Shown: piece by piece, positions 24,502 through 32,368 of the stretch
Position numbering within the stretch: position 1 is the stretch's first letter
Layout of the letters: the number at the start of each line of letters is the position of its first letter
Assembly (NCBI RefSeq): GCF_014646115.1
Contig: NZ_BMMV01000015.1
Coordinates: 62,001 to 126,000, forward strand
From: Streptomyces camponoticapitis
GTDB lineage: Bacteria > Actinomycetota > Actinomycetes > Streptomycetales > Streptomycetaceae
DNA length: 64,000 bases
Direction: 5' to 3'
The notes under the pieces: generated by a model
Databases searched by the model: none
What the model was told of the DNA's origin: nothing
What the model saw: only the letters and a program-made list of their open reading frames with translations
Translations under genes and position numbers: made by a program

Positions 24502-26274
24502 TCACTCACTGCCCGCGGACTGCGTGGGCGAGTGCAGCAGCTCCAGCTTCTTGCCCTCACCGAGATACATGTGCACGCCGCAGGGCAGACAGGGGTCGAA
24601 GCTGCGGACCGTACGCATGATGTCGATGCCCTTGAAGTTCTCCCGGTCGTTCTCCTCGAAGATCGGCTGGCCCTGCACCGCGTCCTCGTAGGGCCCGGGC
24701 GTTCCGTAGGTGTCGCGCGGGCTCGCGTTCCACGGGGTCGGCGGATACGGGTGGTAGTTGGCGATCTTGCCGTCCCTGATCACCATGTGGTGCGAGAGCA
24801 CACCGCGTACGGCCTCGGTGAAGCCGCAGCCGACGCCTTCCTCCGGGACCTCGAACTTCTCCCACGTCTTGGTACGGCCCGCCCGGATCTCCACGAGCGC
24901 CTTCTCGGCGAAGTGCAGGGCGCAGGCCGCCGCGTACGCCTGGAAGTAGGTCCGCGCCCGGTTGCGCTCGATGGTGTTGCTCCAGCGCGGGACGTGCCAC
25001 TCCAGCTCGACCGGGCCCTTGAGCGCGGTCTTGGGGAGGTTGATCTTCACGCTCTTGCCGGTGGCCTGGATGTAGCCGATGTCGACGAGACCGGCCAGCG
25101 CGGTGACCCACAGGCGGGCGAGCGGCCCGCCGCCGGTGTCGAGCGCGAGGTATTCCTCGCCGTCGAACCAGCGCGGCGACATGACCCAGCTGTACTTGTC
25201 GCCCAGGTCCCGCTTCTGCGGCTGCGGGTTGGTGTGCTGGTTCCACGGGTGGCGGCGGTCGACCGGGTTGCCGAGCGGGTCGTGGGTCACGAACATCTCC
25301 TGCTCGTCCCAGTCGTTGTAGTACGACGAGCCGAGCAGGATGCGGATACCGAGGTTGATCTTCACCAGGTCGGTGGTGATGAGCTTGCCGTCCACGACGA
25401 TGCCGGGGGTCACGTACATCTTCCGACCCCAGTCGGTCATGTCCTTGTACTCGAAGTTGCAGTGCTCCGGGTCCTGGAAGGAGCCCCAGCAGCCGAGCAG
25501 GATACGGCGGTTGCCGACCTCCTCGTAGCCGGGCAGCGCCTCGTAGAAGAAGTCGAAGAGGTCGTCGTGCATGGGCACGACCTTCTTCATGAACTCCACG
25601 TAGCGCTGGAGCCGGGTGATGTAGTCCGTCATGAGCTGGATGGTCGCCACCGTGCCCACCCCGCCGGGGTAGAGCGTGGAGGGGTGCACATGGCGGCCCT
25701 CCATGAGGCAGAACATCTCGCGGGTCATCCGGCTGACCTGAAGGGCCTCGCGGTAGAACTCGCCCGTGAAGGGGTTCAGCGACCGCATGATGTCGCCGAT
25801 GGTCTTGTAGCCGTGGTCCTCGGCGTGCGGGGAGTTGGTGCGGTTGGCCAGTTCGAGTACGCCGGGATTGGTCTCGGCGACCATCTTCTCGCAGTAGTCG
25901 ACCCCGACCAGATTCTCCTGGAAGATATTGTGGTCGAACATGTACTCGGCGGCCTCGCCGAGATTCACGATCCACTCACCCAGATGCGGCGGCTTCACGC
26001 CGTACGCCATGTTCTGCGCGTAGCAGGAACAGGTGGCGTGGTTGTCACCGCAGATTCCGCAGATCCGGCTGGTGATGAAGTGGGCGTCGCGCGGGTCCTT
26101 GCCCTTCATGAAGACCGAATAGCCGCGGAAGATCGAGCTGGTGCTGTGGCACTCGGCGACGACCTTCTGCTTGAAGTCGATCTTCGTGTAGATACCCAGA
26201 CTCCCGACGATTCGGGTGATGGGGTCCCATGCCATCTCCACCAGTTCGTCTCTGCCCTGGCTCGTCGCCGTCAT
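24502..26274 (-). CDS. hhyL: High-affinity [NiFe]-hydrogenase large subunit (group 1h)
   Basis: A 590-residue catalytic subunit. The nickel-binding motifs are intact: RICGICGDNHATC near residue 70 and DPCLPCGVH near the C-terminus, followed by a 22-residue tail that the maturation protease should remove. The L1 motif with CGDNH and the DPCLPCGVHMYLG ending are typical of actinobacterial group 1h (formerly 5) enzymes, which oxidise H2 at atmospheric concentration. No export signal is needed on this subunit. Start ATG 26272-26274 with AAGAGG upstream. A stable hairpin separates it from hhyS. Confidence 0.96.
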   Translation of the reverse strand: MTATSQGRDELVEMAWDPITRIVGSLGIYTKIDFKQKVVAECHSTSSIFRGYSVFMKGKDPRDAHFITSRICGICGDNHATCSCYAQNMAYGVKPPHLGEWIVNLGEAAEYMFDHNIFQENLVGVDYCEKMVAETNPGVLELANRTNSPHAEDHGYKTIGDIMRSLNPFTGEFYREALQVSRMTREMFCLMEGRHVHPSTLYPGGVGTVATIQLMTDYITRLQRYVEFMKKVVPMHDDLFDFFYEALPGYEEVGNRRILLGCWGSFQDPEHCNFEYKDMTDWGRKMYVTPGIVVDGKLITTDLVKINLGIRILLGSSYYNDWDEQEMFVTHDPLGNPVDRRHPWNQHTNPQPQKRDLGDKYSWVMSPRWFDGEEYLALDTGGGPLARLWVTALAGLVDIGYIQATGKSVKINLPKTALKGPVELEWHVPRWSNTIERNRARTYFQAYAAACALHFAEKALVEIRAGRTKTWEKFEVPEEGVGCGFTEAVRGVLSHHMVIRDGKIANYHPYPPTPWNASPRDTYGTPGPYEDAVQGQPIFEENDRENFKGIDIMRTVRSFDPCLPCGVHMYLGEGKKLELLHSPTQSAGSE

Positions 26275-26339
26275 GGGGCCGCCTCTTCTTTCCGTCTCGG
26301 TTTCGTGGAGGGTGAGTTACCGGGTGGCGTCCAGGTGAG

Positions 26340-26376
26340 TGCCCCATCGGCCGCCGGATCGGCGGCCGATGGGGCA
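26340..26376 (-). promoter_or_regulatory. Intercistronic hairpin between hhyS and hhyL
   Basis: Positions 26341-26355 pair perfectly with 26361-26375 around a 5-nt loop, and 26340/26376 add a T-A pair: 16 bp in all. It starts about 9 nt after the hhyS stop on the transcript and has no following T-tract, so partial termination or protection of hhyS mRNA is more likely than full termination. Confidence 0.65.
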
Positions 26377-26385
26377 TTCGCAGGA

Positions 26386-27441
26386 TTACCAGGTGCGGGT
26401 GGCGCCGGTGGTGAGTTCCTTGCCGCGCTTACGCCATTTCGGTTCGCGGTCGAGCGTGTGGGTGGTGATATGGCGCAGCCGCCGCATTGTCGCCCCGTAC
26501 ATACCGACGGCGTTCGTGGAGAGTTTCCCGCCCGGAGGCTCGTCCATGAAGGGCATGAATTTGTCCGGGAATCCGGGCATGGTGCAGCCGATGCAGATGC
26601 CGCCGACGTTGGGGCAGCCGCCGATGCCGTTCATCCAGCCGCGCTTGGGCACGTTGCACTTCACTGCGGGACCCCAGCAGCCCAGCTTCACGATGCACTT
26701 GGGCGAGCCGTACTCCGTCGCGAAGTCGCCCTGCTCGTAGTAGCCGGCCCGGTCGCAGCCCTCGTGCACGGTCTGGCCGAACAGCCAGGTCGGACGCAGT
26801 TCGTCGTCGAGGGGGATCATCGGGGCCTGGTCGGTGGCCATGTAGAGCAGATAGGTGAGCGTCTCCGAGAGGTTGTCCGGCTGGATGGGGCAGCCGGGGA
26901 CGCACACGATGGGGATCCCGGCCTTGGACTTCCACTCCCAGCCCAGGTAGTCGGGGACACCCATGGCGCCGGTGGGGTTGCCCGCCATGGCGTGGATGCC
27001 GCCGTACGTGGCGCACGTGCCGGCCGCGACGATCGCGGTGGCCTTGGGCGCGAGCCGGTCGAGCCACTCGCTGGTGGTCATCGGCTGACCGGTCGCGGGG
27101 TCGTTGCCGAAGCCCGACCAGTAACCCTCTTCCTTCAGCTTCTCGTTGGGAATCGAGCCTTCGACGACCAGGACGAAAGGCTCCAGTTCGCCGCGGTCCG
27201 CCTTGAAGAACCACTCCAGGAAATCGTCGGCGCCACCGTTCGGGCCGCACTCGAAATCGATCAGCGGCCAGTGCACGGCGATCTGTGGCAGACCGGGCAG
27301 CGCGCCGAGTGCGATCTCCTCGATGCTGGGCTGGGTCGCGGCGGTCAGCGCGACCGAATCCCCGTCACAGCTCAGTCCGGCATTGATCCACAGCACATGG
27401 ATCAGCGTGTCCTCGGCTTTTTTCGCCGCTTCTGTCGGCAT
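26386..27441 (-). CDS. hhyS: High-affinity [NiFe]-hydrogenase small subunit (group 1h)
   Basis: A 351-residue iron-sulfur subunit with no Tat leader, so the enzyme should be cytoplasmic or associated with the inner membrane face. The proximal-cluster motif reads LSCDGDS (Cys 25, Asp 28) where standard small subunits have CxxC. The crystal structure of the Ralstonia group 1h enzyme showed one Asp plus three Cys at this cluster, and this sequence fits. Other ligands are visible in GTCATYGG, VCVPGCPIQP, EGCDRAGYY, LGCWGPAVKCNVP and GGCPNVGGICIGCTMPGF. Start ATG 27439-27441 with GGAAGG upstream. First gene of the operon. Confidence 0.96.
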   Translation of the reverse strand: MPTEAAKKAEDTLIHVLWINAGLSCDGDSVALTAATQPSIEEIALGALPGLPQIAVHWPLIDFECGPNGGADDFLEWFFKADRGELEPFVLVVEGSIPNEKLKEEGYWSGFGNDPATGQPMTTSEWLDRLAPKATAIVAAGTCATYGGIHAMAGNPTGAMGVPDYLGWEWKSKAGIPIVCVPGCPIQPDNLSETLTYLLYMATDQAPMIPLDDELRPTWLFGQTVHEGCDRAGYYEQGDFATEYGSPKCIVKLGCWGPAVKCNVPKRGWMNGIGGCPNVGGICIGCTMPGFPDKFMPFMDEPPGGKLSTNAVGMYGATMRRLRHITTHTLDREPKWRKRGKELTTGATRTW

Positions 27442-27475
27442 AGCACCGCTGCCTTCCGGGATTGGTCCACCCGAT

Positions 27476-27494
27476 ACCCATGAATCTCATGGGT
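27476..27494. promoter_or_regulatory. Palindrome ACCCATGA-N3-TCATGGGT in the hhyS leader
   Basis: A perfect 8-bp inverted repeat with a 3-bp spacer, 35-53 bp upstream of hhyS and about 16-34 bp downstream of the predicted transcription start. This position suits a repressor operator or a leader hairpin. Confidence 0.5.
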
Positions 27495-27516
27495 GTGGCG
27501 TCACTCACATTGCTAC

Positions 27517-27546
27517 CATCTAGGATCCGGCTGAACGTTCTGTCAA
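27517..27546 (-). promoter_or_regulatory. Predicted hhyS promoter
   Basis: On the minus strand a perfect TTGACA (27541-27546) is followed after 18 bp by TAGATG (27517-27522), close to the Streptomyces -10 pattern TAGRRT. Transcription would start near 27510, giving a leader of about 70 nt. This is the best housekeeping-type promoter seen in the window. Confidence 0.6.
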
Positions 27547-27628
27547 CACGGGTTTCGTCCGGGCGGCCCTGCTTTTGCGCCCGGAATTCCTGGGCCAATT
27601 GGGTGACTCAAGGAAGGCCGGTCGGTAG

Positions 27629-27958
27629 GTGCATGAATTGTCGATCACACAGAGCATTGTCGACGCGGTATGCGAGCGCGCGGCGGGAAGACCGGTACGC
27701 ACCGTCAGCGTCCGGGTGGGAATGCTGACCGCCGTGGTGCCCGACTCGATGCGCTTCTGTTTCGACCTGACCACGGCGGGCACGGTCGCCGAAGGCGCGG
27801 CACTCGAAATCGAACAGCCGCCGGGAACTGCGCGCTGCCGGGCGTGTTCGAAGGACTTCACCCTGGCGGATCTTGTATTGCTGTGTCCGTGCGGGAGCGC
27901 CGATGTGGAGATCACGTCGGGACAGGAACTCCAGATCATCTCCATGAGAGTGGGCTGA
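27629..27958 (+). CDS. hypA: Hydrogenase nickel-insertion protein HypA
   Basis: A 109-residue protein with a GTG start and the mandatory MHELSITQSI N-terminus (His 2 is a nickel ligand). The zinc site is CRAC followed by CPC rather than the usual CPxC, so the second pair is one residue short. HypA works with HypB to insert nickel. It is divergent from hhyS across a 187-bp control region and three bases upstream of hypB. AGGAAGG lies upstream of the start. Confidence 0.93.
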   Translation: MHELSITQSIVDAVCERAAGRPVRTVSVRVGMLTAVVPDSMRFCFDLTTAGTVAEGAALEIEQPPGTARCRACSKDFTLADLVLLCPCGSADVEITSGQELQIISMRVG

Positions 27959-27961
27959 CCT

Positions 27962-28756
27962 ATGTGCGGTACGTGCGGTTGCTCGGGCGGAAGCGAAGGG
28001 GGCACCGGGACACGGATCGCCGTTCCCCACACGCACCCGCACGACGGTGACCACGTTCACGATCACACCGGGCCACATCAGCCCGTCGCGATCCGCGGGA
28101 CGGCCGACGGCGGCGAGACCGTCACCCTCGAACAGCGGGTCCTCGCCAAGAACGAGGACCTGGCCGCCCGTAACCGCTCCTGGCTGGCGGAACAGGGCAT
28201 CGTGGCGGTGAACATGATGAGTTCGCCCGGCGCCGGCAAGACCACCCTCCTCGAACGCACCATCCGGGATTTCGCCGGCCAGCGCCCGGTCGCGGTCATC
28301 GAGGGCGACCAGGAGACGATGCTCGACGCCGACCGGATCAAGCGCGCGGGCAGCACCGTCGTCCAGGTGAACACCGGCGCGGGCTGCCACCTCGACGCGG
28401 AGATGATGCGGGACGCGCTCACCACCCTGGCGCCCGTGTCAGGATCGCTCGTCCTGGTCGAGAACGTCGGCAATCTGGTCTGCCCCGCCCTCTTCGATCT
28501 CGGCGAGCGCAGCCGGGTTGTGATCATCTCGGTCACCGAGGGCACGGACAAGCCGCTCAAGTACCCCTATATGTTCGCCGCGGCGGACCTGGTGATCATC
28601 AACAAGATCGACCTGCTGCCGTACGTCGACTTCGACGTCACCCGCTGCGAGGAGTACGCCCGTTCCGTCAATCCCGGTCTGCGGTCACTGACCGTTTCGG
28701 CGACCACCGGAGAGGGAATGCGCGACTGGTACGACTGGGTGGCCGGGCAGTACTGA
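27962..28756 (+). CDS. hypB: Hydrogenase nickel-incorporation GTPase HypB
   Basis: A 264-residue protein. The N-terminus has the high-affinity nickel motif CGTCGC (within MCGTCGCSGG) followed by a His/Asp-rich store (THPHDGDHVHDHTGPHQP). The G domain has Walker A SPGAGKTTL (about 88-96), EGDQETMLDADRI, the GCHLDA metal-site segment, ENVGNLVCPA, and NKID for guanine recognition. HypB hydrolyses GTP to drive nickel insertion with HypA. It converges with the fucosidase gene, 29 bp away. Confidence 0.96.
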   Translation: MCGTCGCSGGSEGGTGTRIAVPHTHPHDGDHVHDHTGPHQPVAIRGTADGGETVTLEQRVLAKNEDLAARNRSWLAEQGIVAVNMMSSPGAGKTTLLERTIRDFAGQRPVAVIEGDQETMLDADRIKRAGSTVVQVNTGAGCHLDAEMMRDALTTLAPVSGSLVLVENVGNLVCPALFDLGERSRVVIISVTEGTDKPLKYPYMFAAADLVIINKIDLLPYVDFDVTRCEEYARSVNPGLRSLTVSATTGEGMRDWYDWVAGQY

Positions 28757-28785
28757 GGCTCGCCGGCCACCACTTCCCCGAGTCC

Positions 28786-31293
28786 CTACCGGGCCCGGAC
28801 CACGACCTCCGTCAGGGACAGCGGGTTCGTCGTGGACGCGAGCTGCACGCGTACGTAGCGGCCCTTCGCGTCGCCGAGATCGACGGCGGTGGGGCGCTGC
28901 GCCCGGTCCTCCAGATGGACGGCGGTCACACCGGGCGCGGTGCGCGCCTCCTCCAGGGAGTCCGTCGTGAACGGGGTGTCGGAGACCAGCACCCAGTAGT
29001 CGGCGAGGCGTTCGGCGCAGCAGTCGGTGCGGTTCCAGATCTCGACGGTGTCAATGGTGTGCGACCGCTCCAGATCCACCTGCCACCAGGCCTGGTGGGA
29101 CGGTTCCGCGGTGTGCGTGGTCGTGTTGTCGCGCAGGTAGTCCCCTGCCGTGTCGCCGTCCACCGCGCGGCTCGGGACCCCGTCCCACGCGGTGCTCGAC
29201 TGGGTCGCCGTCCTGTCGCGCGCCACATTGGGCAGGACGGCCTCGACATGGCCCGTGAGTTCCAGGACCCGTCGGCCGCCACCGGTCACCACGGTTTCGA
29301 TGGCGGCCGGGCCGGTCTCGGAATCGGCCGGCAGCGACACCGGGGCCGTGACGGTGTGCGTGCGGCCCCGCTTCAGACCGCTGAACCTCACTTCCCCGCC
29401 GGTGGTCCAGCCCGCAGGCGCCCTCAGTGCGAGAGTGCCGCGTGCCGTGTCGTGGCCGAGGTTCGTCACATGGACCGGGACGTCGGTGACCGATCCGACC
29501 GTGAGCCGCTCCGGCACCTGGGCCCAGGAGACGACGCTTCCGGTGGGCGCGACGAGCACCGCGTCGAGGCTCAGCCCGAGGTCCTCACCGGCGTGTTCGG
29601 GCTTCGCGAGGGTGAGCGTCACGGGGGTGACCCGGCCGGGTCCTACGGAGAAGGGGCCGATGGCCTCCCGGGTCAGCTCCTCGCCCTTCACCAGCCGCGT
29701 CCGCTCCCCGACCTGGACGCGGTAGAGCGCGTCGGGGCGGGCCTCTCCCCGTACCGCGAGCGACACCTGCCCGGCTCGGTCGGCGGTGACGTAACCGGAG
29801 TGGCGCACCGTGGTCCGCCGGGTGCTGGAGTAGCTGCCCTCGTCGGCGTAGCTGTAGCCGTCCTCGAAGTCCCCGGCGCCAAGCACCACGGCTCCGTTGC
29901 CGCCCGCGTCGGCGCGGCCGAGGGAGACGGTGTTCTGCGGGACGACCCGGAGTTCGCCGCCGAGTTCGGCCTTGATCACGGGGAGCACCTGGTCACGGGG
30001 GGTTTCGGGCACGGTGACGACGAGGTCGTCACCGTCCCGGCGCCAGTCGAGCCGCTGCGCCGCGCCGTCCTCGGTCACCTTTCGTACGGAGGTGGCCAGG
30101 CCGGGCAGGCGCAGTTCGCCCGACTCGGGCCAGTGGGTCACGTGCAGGAACAGGTCGCGGTCCTTGACCGTCACCTCGCCCCACGGCTGACCGCCGAACC
30201 GGGTGGCTGAGGCGTCGAGTACGGCGTCGGGGTGGCGGTCGAGCCAGTCGCCCATCCCGCGCAGGACGTCCGCCTCGAACTCGACCACCGAACCGTCGCC
30301 GCGCGGGCCGATGTTGAGGAGATAGTTGCCGCCTCGGGCCCGGACGCCGGTGAGTCCGACGACGAGGTCCCGGATCTTGCCGGGCAGGTCGTCACGGACC
30401 TGCCAGCTTCGGTAACCCCAGGTGTCGTGGTAGATGGAGGCGGGGGTCTGCCAGGCGCCGTCGAGTGCCACGGAGGGGATCTCGTTGTCGCCGAGCGTCC
30501 GGAAGTCGCCCTTGTTGTTCCACACCCGGCTGTTGACGGCGGCCTCCGGCTGGAGTTCGCGGACGATGCCGGCGAACTCCTCGCTCTGCGCGTCAGTGGG
30601 TGACGACATGTCGAACCAGACTTCGGCGATGTCACCGTAGTTGGTCATCAGCTCGCGGATCTGCGCCTTGATCACGGGTTCCATCGAGGCGGGGATCGGA
30701 TTGTTGTTGCTGCCGTCGAATGCGTGGCCCTGGTGCCAGTCCACGAGGGAGAAGTAGAAGCCGAACTTCAGTCCCTGGCTCCGGCATTCGTCGGCGAGAG
30801 CCTTCAGCGGGTCCTTGCCGTAGGGGGTCGCGTCCGTCACGTCGTAGTCGGTGGTGGCGGTGTCGAACATGGAGAAGCCGTCGTGGTGCTTGCTGGTGAT
30901 GACGACGTAGCGCATGCCGGCCTGCTTGGCGAGGGAGCAGATCCCGGCGGGGTCGAAGCGGTCGGGCCGGAAGCGGGCGGCGACGTCCAGATACTCCTCC
31001 TCGGAGATGTCGGCCCACATCTGGATCTGCTCGCTGTAGCCGGAGGTGACCGGTTCGCCCTTCCAGACGCCGCCCAGCTCGGAGAAGAGTCCCCAGTGGA
31101 TGAACATCCCGAACTGGAGCCGCTGCCAGGCAGCGAGGTCCTTGTCGGCGCTGAGATCGATGGCGCCCGGTATGCCGCGCACGGATGGCCCGTCGGGCCG
31201 GTCCACCGAGGTGGCGACCGCCGCGGGAGGGCTCGTGGCCACCGCCCCGGCGGCGAGCAGCAACGCGAGCACGACGCCGATCACCTTGCGCAT
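28786..31293 (-). CDS. Secreted alpha-L-fucosidase (GH29) with C-terminal F5/8C-type module
   Basis: An 835-residue protein. A Sec signal peptide occupies residues 1 to about 28 (MRKVIGVVLALLLAAG). The GH29 barrel (about 45-370) shows FGMFIHWGLFS, TSKHHDGFSMF and EVWFDMSS, with the nucleophile Asp about 228. A beta-sandwich and NPCBM/NEW2-like middle region (about 380-680) precedes a coagulation-factor 5/8 type carbohydrate-binding module (about 690-835, with WWQVDLERSHTIDTVEIWNRTD). It releases terminal alpha-L-fucose from glycans outside the cell. Start ATG 31291-31293 with GGAG seven bases upstream. It stands alone as a transcription unit. Confidence 0.9.
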   Translation of the reverse strand: MRKVIGVVLALLLAAGAVATSPPAAVATSVDRPDGPSVRGIPGAIDLSADKDLAAWQRLQFGMFIHWGLFSELGGVWKGEPVTSGYSEQIQMWADISEEEYLDVAARFRPDRFDPAGICSLAKQAGMRYVVITSKHHDGFSMFDTATTDYDVTDATPYGKDPLKALADECRSQGLKFGFYFSLVDWHQGHAFDGSNNNPIPASMEPVIKAQIRELMTNYGDIAEVWFDMSSPTDAQSEEFAGIVRELQPEAAVNSRVWNNKGDFRTLGDNEIPSVALDGAWQTPASIYHDTWGYRSWQVRDDLPGKIRDLVVGLTGVRARGGNYLLNIGPRGDGSVVEFEADVLRGMGDWLDRHPDAVLDASATRFGGQPWGEVTVKDRDLFLHVTHWPESGELRLPGLATSVRKVTEDGAAQRLDWRRDGDDLVVTVPETPRDQVLPVIKAELGGELRVVPQNTVSLGRADAGGNGAVVLGAGDFEDGYSYADEGSYSSTRRTTVRHSGYVTADRAGQVSLAVRGEARPDALYRVQVGERTRLVKGEELTREAIGPFSVGPGRVTPVTLTLAKPEHAGEDLGLSLDAVLVAPTGSVVSWAQVPERLTVGSVTDVPVHVTNLGHDTARGTLALRAPAGWTTGGEVRFSGLKRGRTHTVTAPVSLPADSETGPAAIETVVTGGGRRVLELTGHVEAVLPNVARDRTATQSSTAWDGVPSRAVDGDTAGDYLRDNTTTHTAEPSHQAWWQVDLERSHTIDTVEIWNRTDCCAERLADYWVLVSDTPFTTDSLEEARTAPGVTAVHLEDRAQRPTAVDLGDAKGRYVRVQLASTTNPLSLTEVVVRAR

Positions 31294-31682
31294 TCCGGCA
31301 CTCCTCCGCGAGCGATCCTATGGAGACATCCGACCCTGAAGCCCCAATCAGGCACTTTGTGCCCGCATTTGACCGACGGCCGGGTGAACACATCGGATGT
31401 TAGAGGCGAGTCGACGTCACGTCACCCCCTCCGACACCGTCGGCCCCTCGCGGACCACCGCCGAGGAACGGGGAAGGCGGCATTCGAATCGCGTTTCGAA
31501 TGCCGCGGCGGGTGGCACTTTTTCACGCGCCCGGTGAGATCTGACTTTGCATGAGGGATTTTTCGCGGCGGCCGTGGAGTGCGGGCCGGTACGGTCGATT
31601 CAGCTCCCCGTAAGGAGCCGGCCCGGGGCAACGGGAAAAGCGCCCGACCCCAGGACGCGAAGCGATCGAACGCGGAGAGCTG
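31294..31682. other. 389-bp divergent intergenic region
   Basis: Lies between the fucosidase (minus) and the sigma-like gene (plus). Apart from the inverted repeat at 31477-31506 and a T5 run at 31519-31523, no clear promoter or small gene was recognised. Confidence 0.4.
31477..31506. promoter_or_regulatory. Perfect 12-bp inverted repeat with nested TTCGAA
   Basis: GCGGCATTCGAA (31477-31488) pairs with TTCGAATGCCGC (31495-31506) across a 6-nt loop. A T5 run follows 12 nt later on the plus strand. Operator and rho-independent terminator readings are both possible; it is 177 bp upstream of the sigma-like gene. Confidence 0.45.
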
Positions 31683-32234
31683 ATGCTTGACCTGTTTCGG
31701 CGAGAGTGGATAGACCCTCCCTCCGGGAAATCGCATGATCTCGGTGCGCCGAGCTTCCCCGCGGCCACTCCCGAAGGCCGGCCGTCGGATCAGCAGGGCC
31801 TCATCGGGCTCGCCGCCTTCGTCCAGCGGAACCGGCCCCGCTATCTTTGCTACGCACGGGCGCGACTGCTCGACGAGGCCGCGAGCCAGGCCGCCGTCGA
31901 GGCGACGATCGCGGCCATCAGCGGCCGTTGGAGCGATCTCCTGCAGAACGCGCGCCCCTCGGCGGACGCGTGGCGGCAATTGCGTACGCGGATTCAGAGT
32001 GTGAGCCGCGCGGCCGGCGTACCGGATTCGGCCGTGGCGCGGCTGTACGGCGACTTTGCCCCGGACACCGCGGACACCGCCCTTTTGCGGTGGCGCCTGT
32101 CGATGACCACCGAGTCGATCGCCGATCTGATGGGCATCGACCCTCCGGCGGTGGCCGCGTCACTGCTGACCGTCCAACGGCACTTCCCCGCCACGGCACT
32201 TCGGCAACTGGAGCAGTCGCCCTTCCGTCCGTGA
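31683..32234 (+). CDS. Small sigma-like / helix-turn-helix protein, uncertain function
   Basis: 183 residues, start ATG 31683 with GGAGAG upstream. The C-terminal third (LSMTTESIADLMGIDPPAVAASLLTVQRHFP) has the look of a sigma-70 region 4 helix-turn-helix. The middle (LIGLAAFVQRNRPRYLCYARARLLDEAASQAAVEATIAAISGRW) recalls sigma region 2. Similar short sigma-like proteins are common in Streptomyces. It could be a degenerate ECF-type factor or an accessory DNA-binding protein. The gene is 135 bp upstream of a DUF574 methyltransferase. No anti-sigma gene is adjacent. Confidence 0.55.
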   Translation: MLDLFRREWIDPPSGKSHDLGAPSFPAATPEGRPSDQQGLIGLAAFVQRNRPRYLCYARARLLDEAASQAAVEATIAAISGRWSDLLQNARPSADAWRQLRTRIQSVSRAAGVPDSAVARLYGDFAPDTADTALLRWRLSMTTESIADLMGIDPPAVAASLLTVQRHFPATALRQLEQSPFRP

Positions 32235-32368
32235 CGCGCGCCCGACTCACTTGGCACGCACGGCCACATCATCACCCTGACCAGTGGTGGTGCGCCTTGG
32301 GCGGCGCTTCTAGGATGGGCTCGTATTCCCTGGCGAGATCGTGGTTCGAACCGGGAGGAGTCCGTCCC

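Noticed and set aside
24532..27483. 983-codon plus-strand open frame across hhyL and hhyS
   Set aside because: Entirely antisense to two certain hydrogenase subunit genes; long antisense frames are expected at this GC content.
31683..32234. Full ECF sigma factor assignment for the 183-residue protein
   Set aside because: Region 2 and 4 similarities are weak, and no anti-sigma gene or matching promoter is adjacent; kept as sigma-like only.
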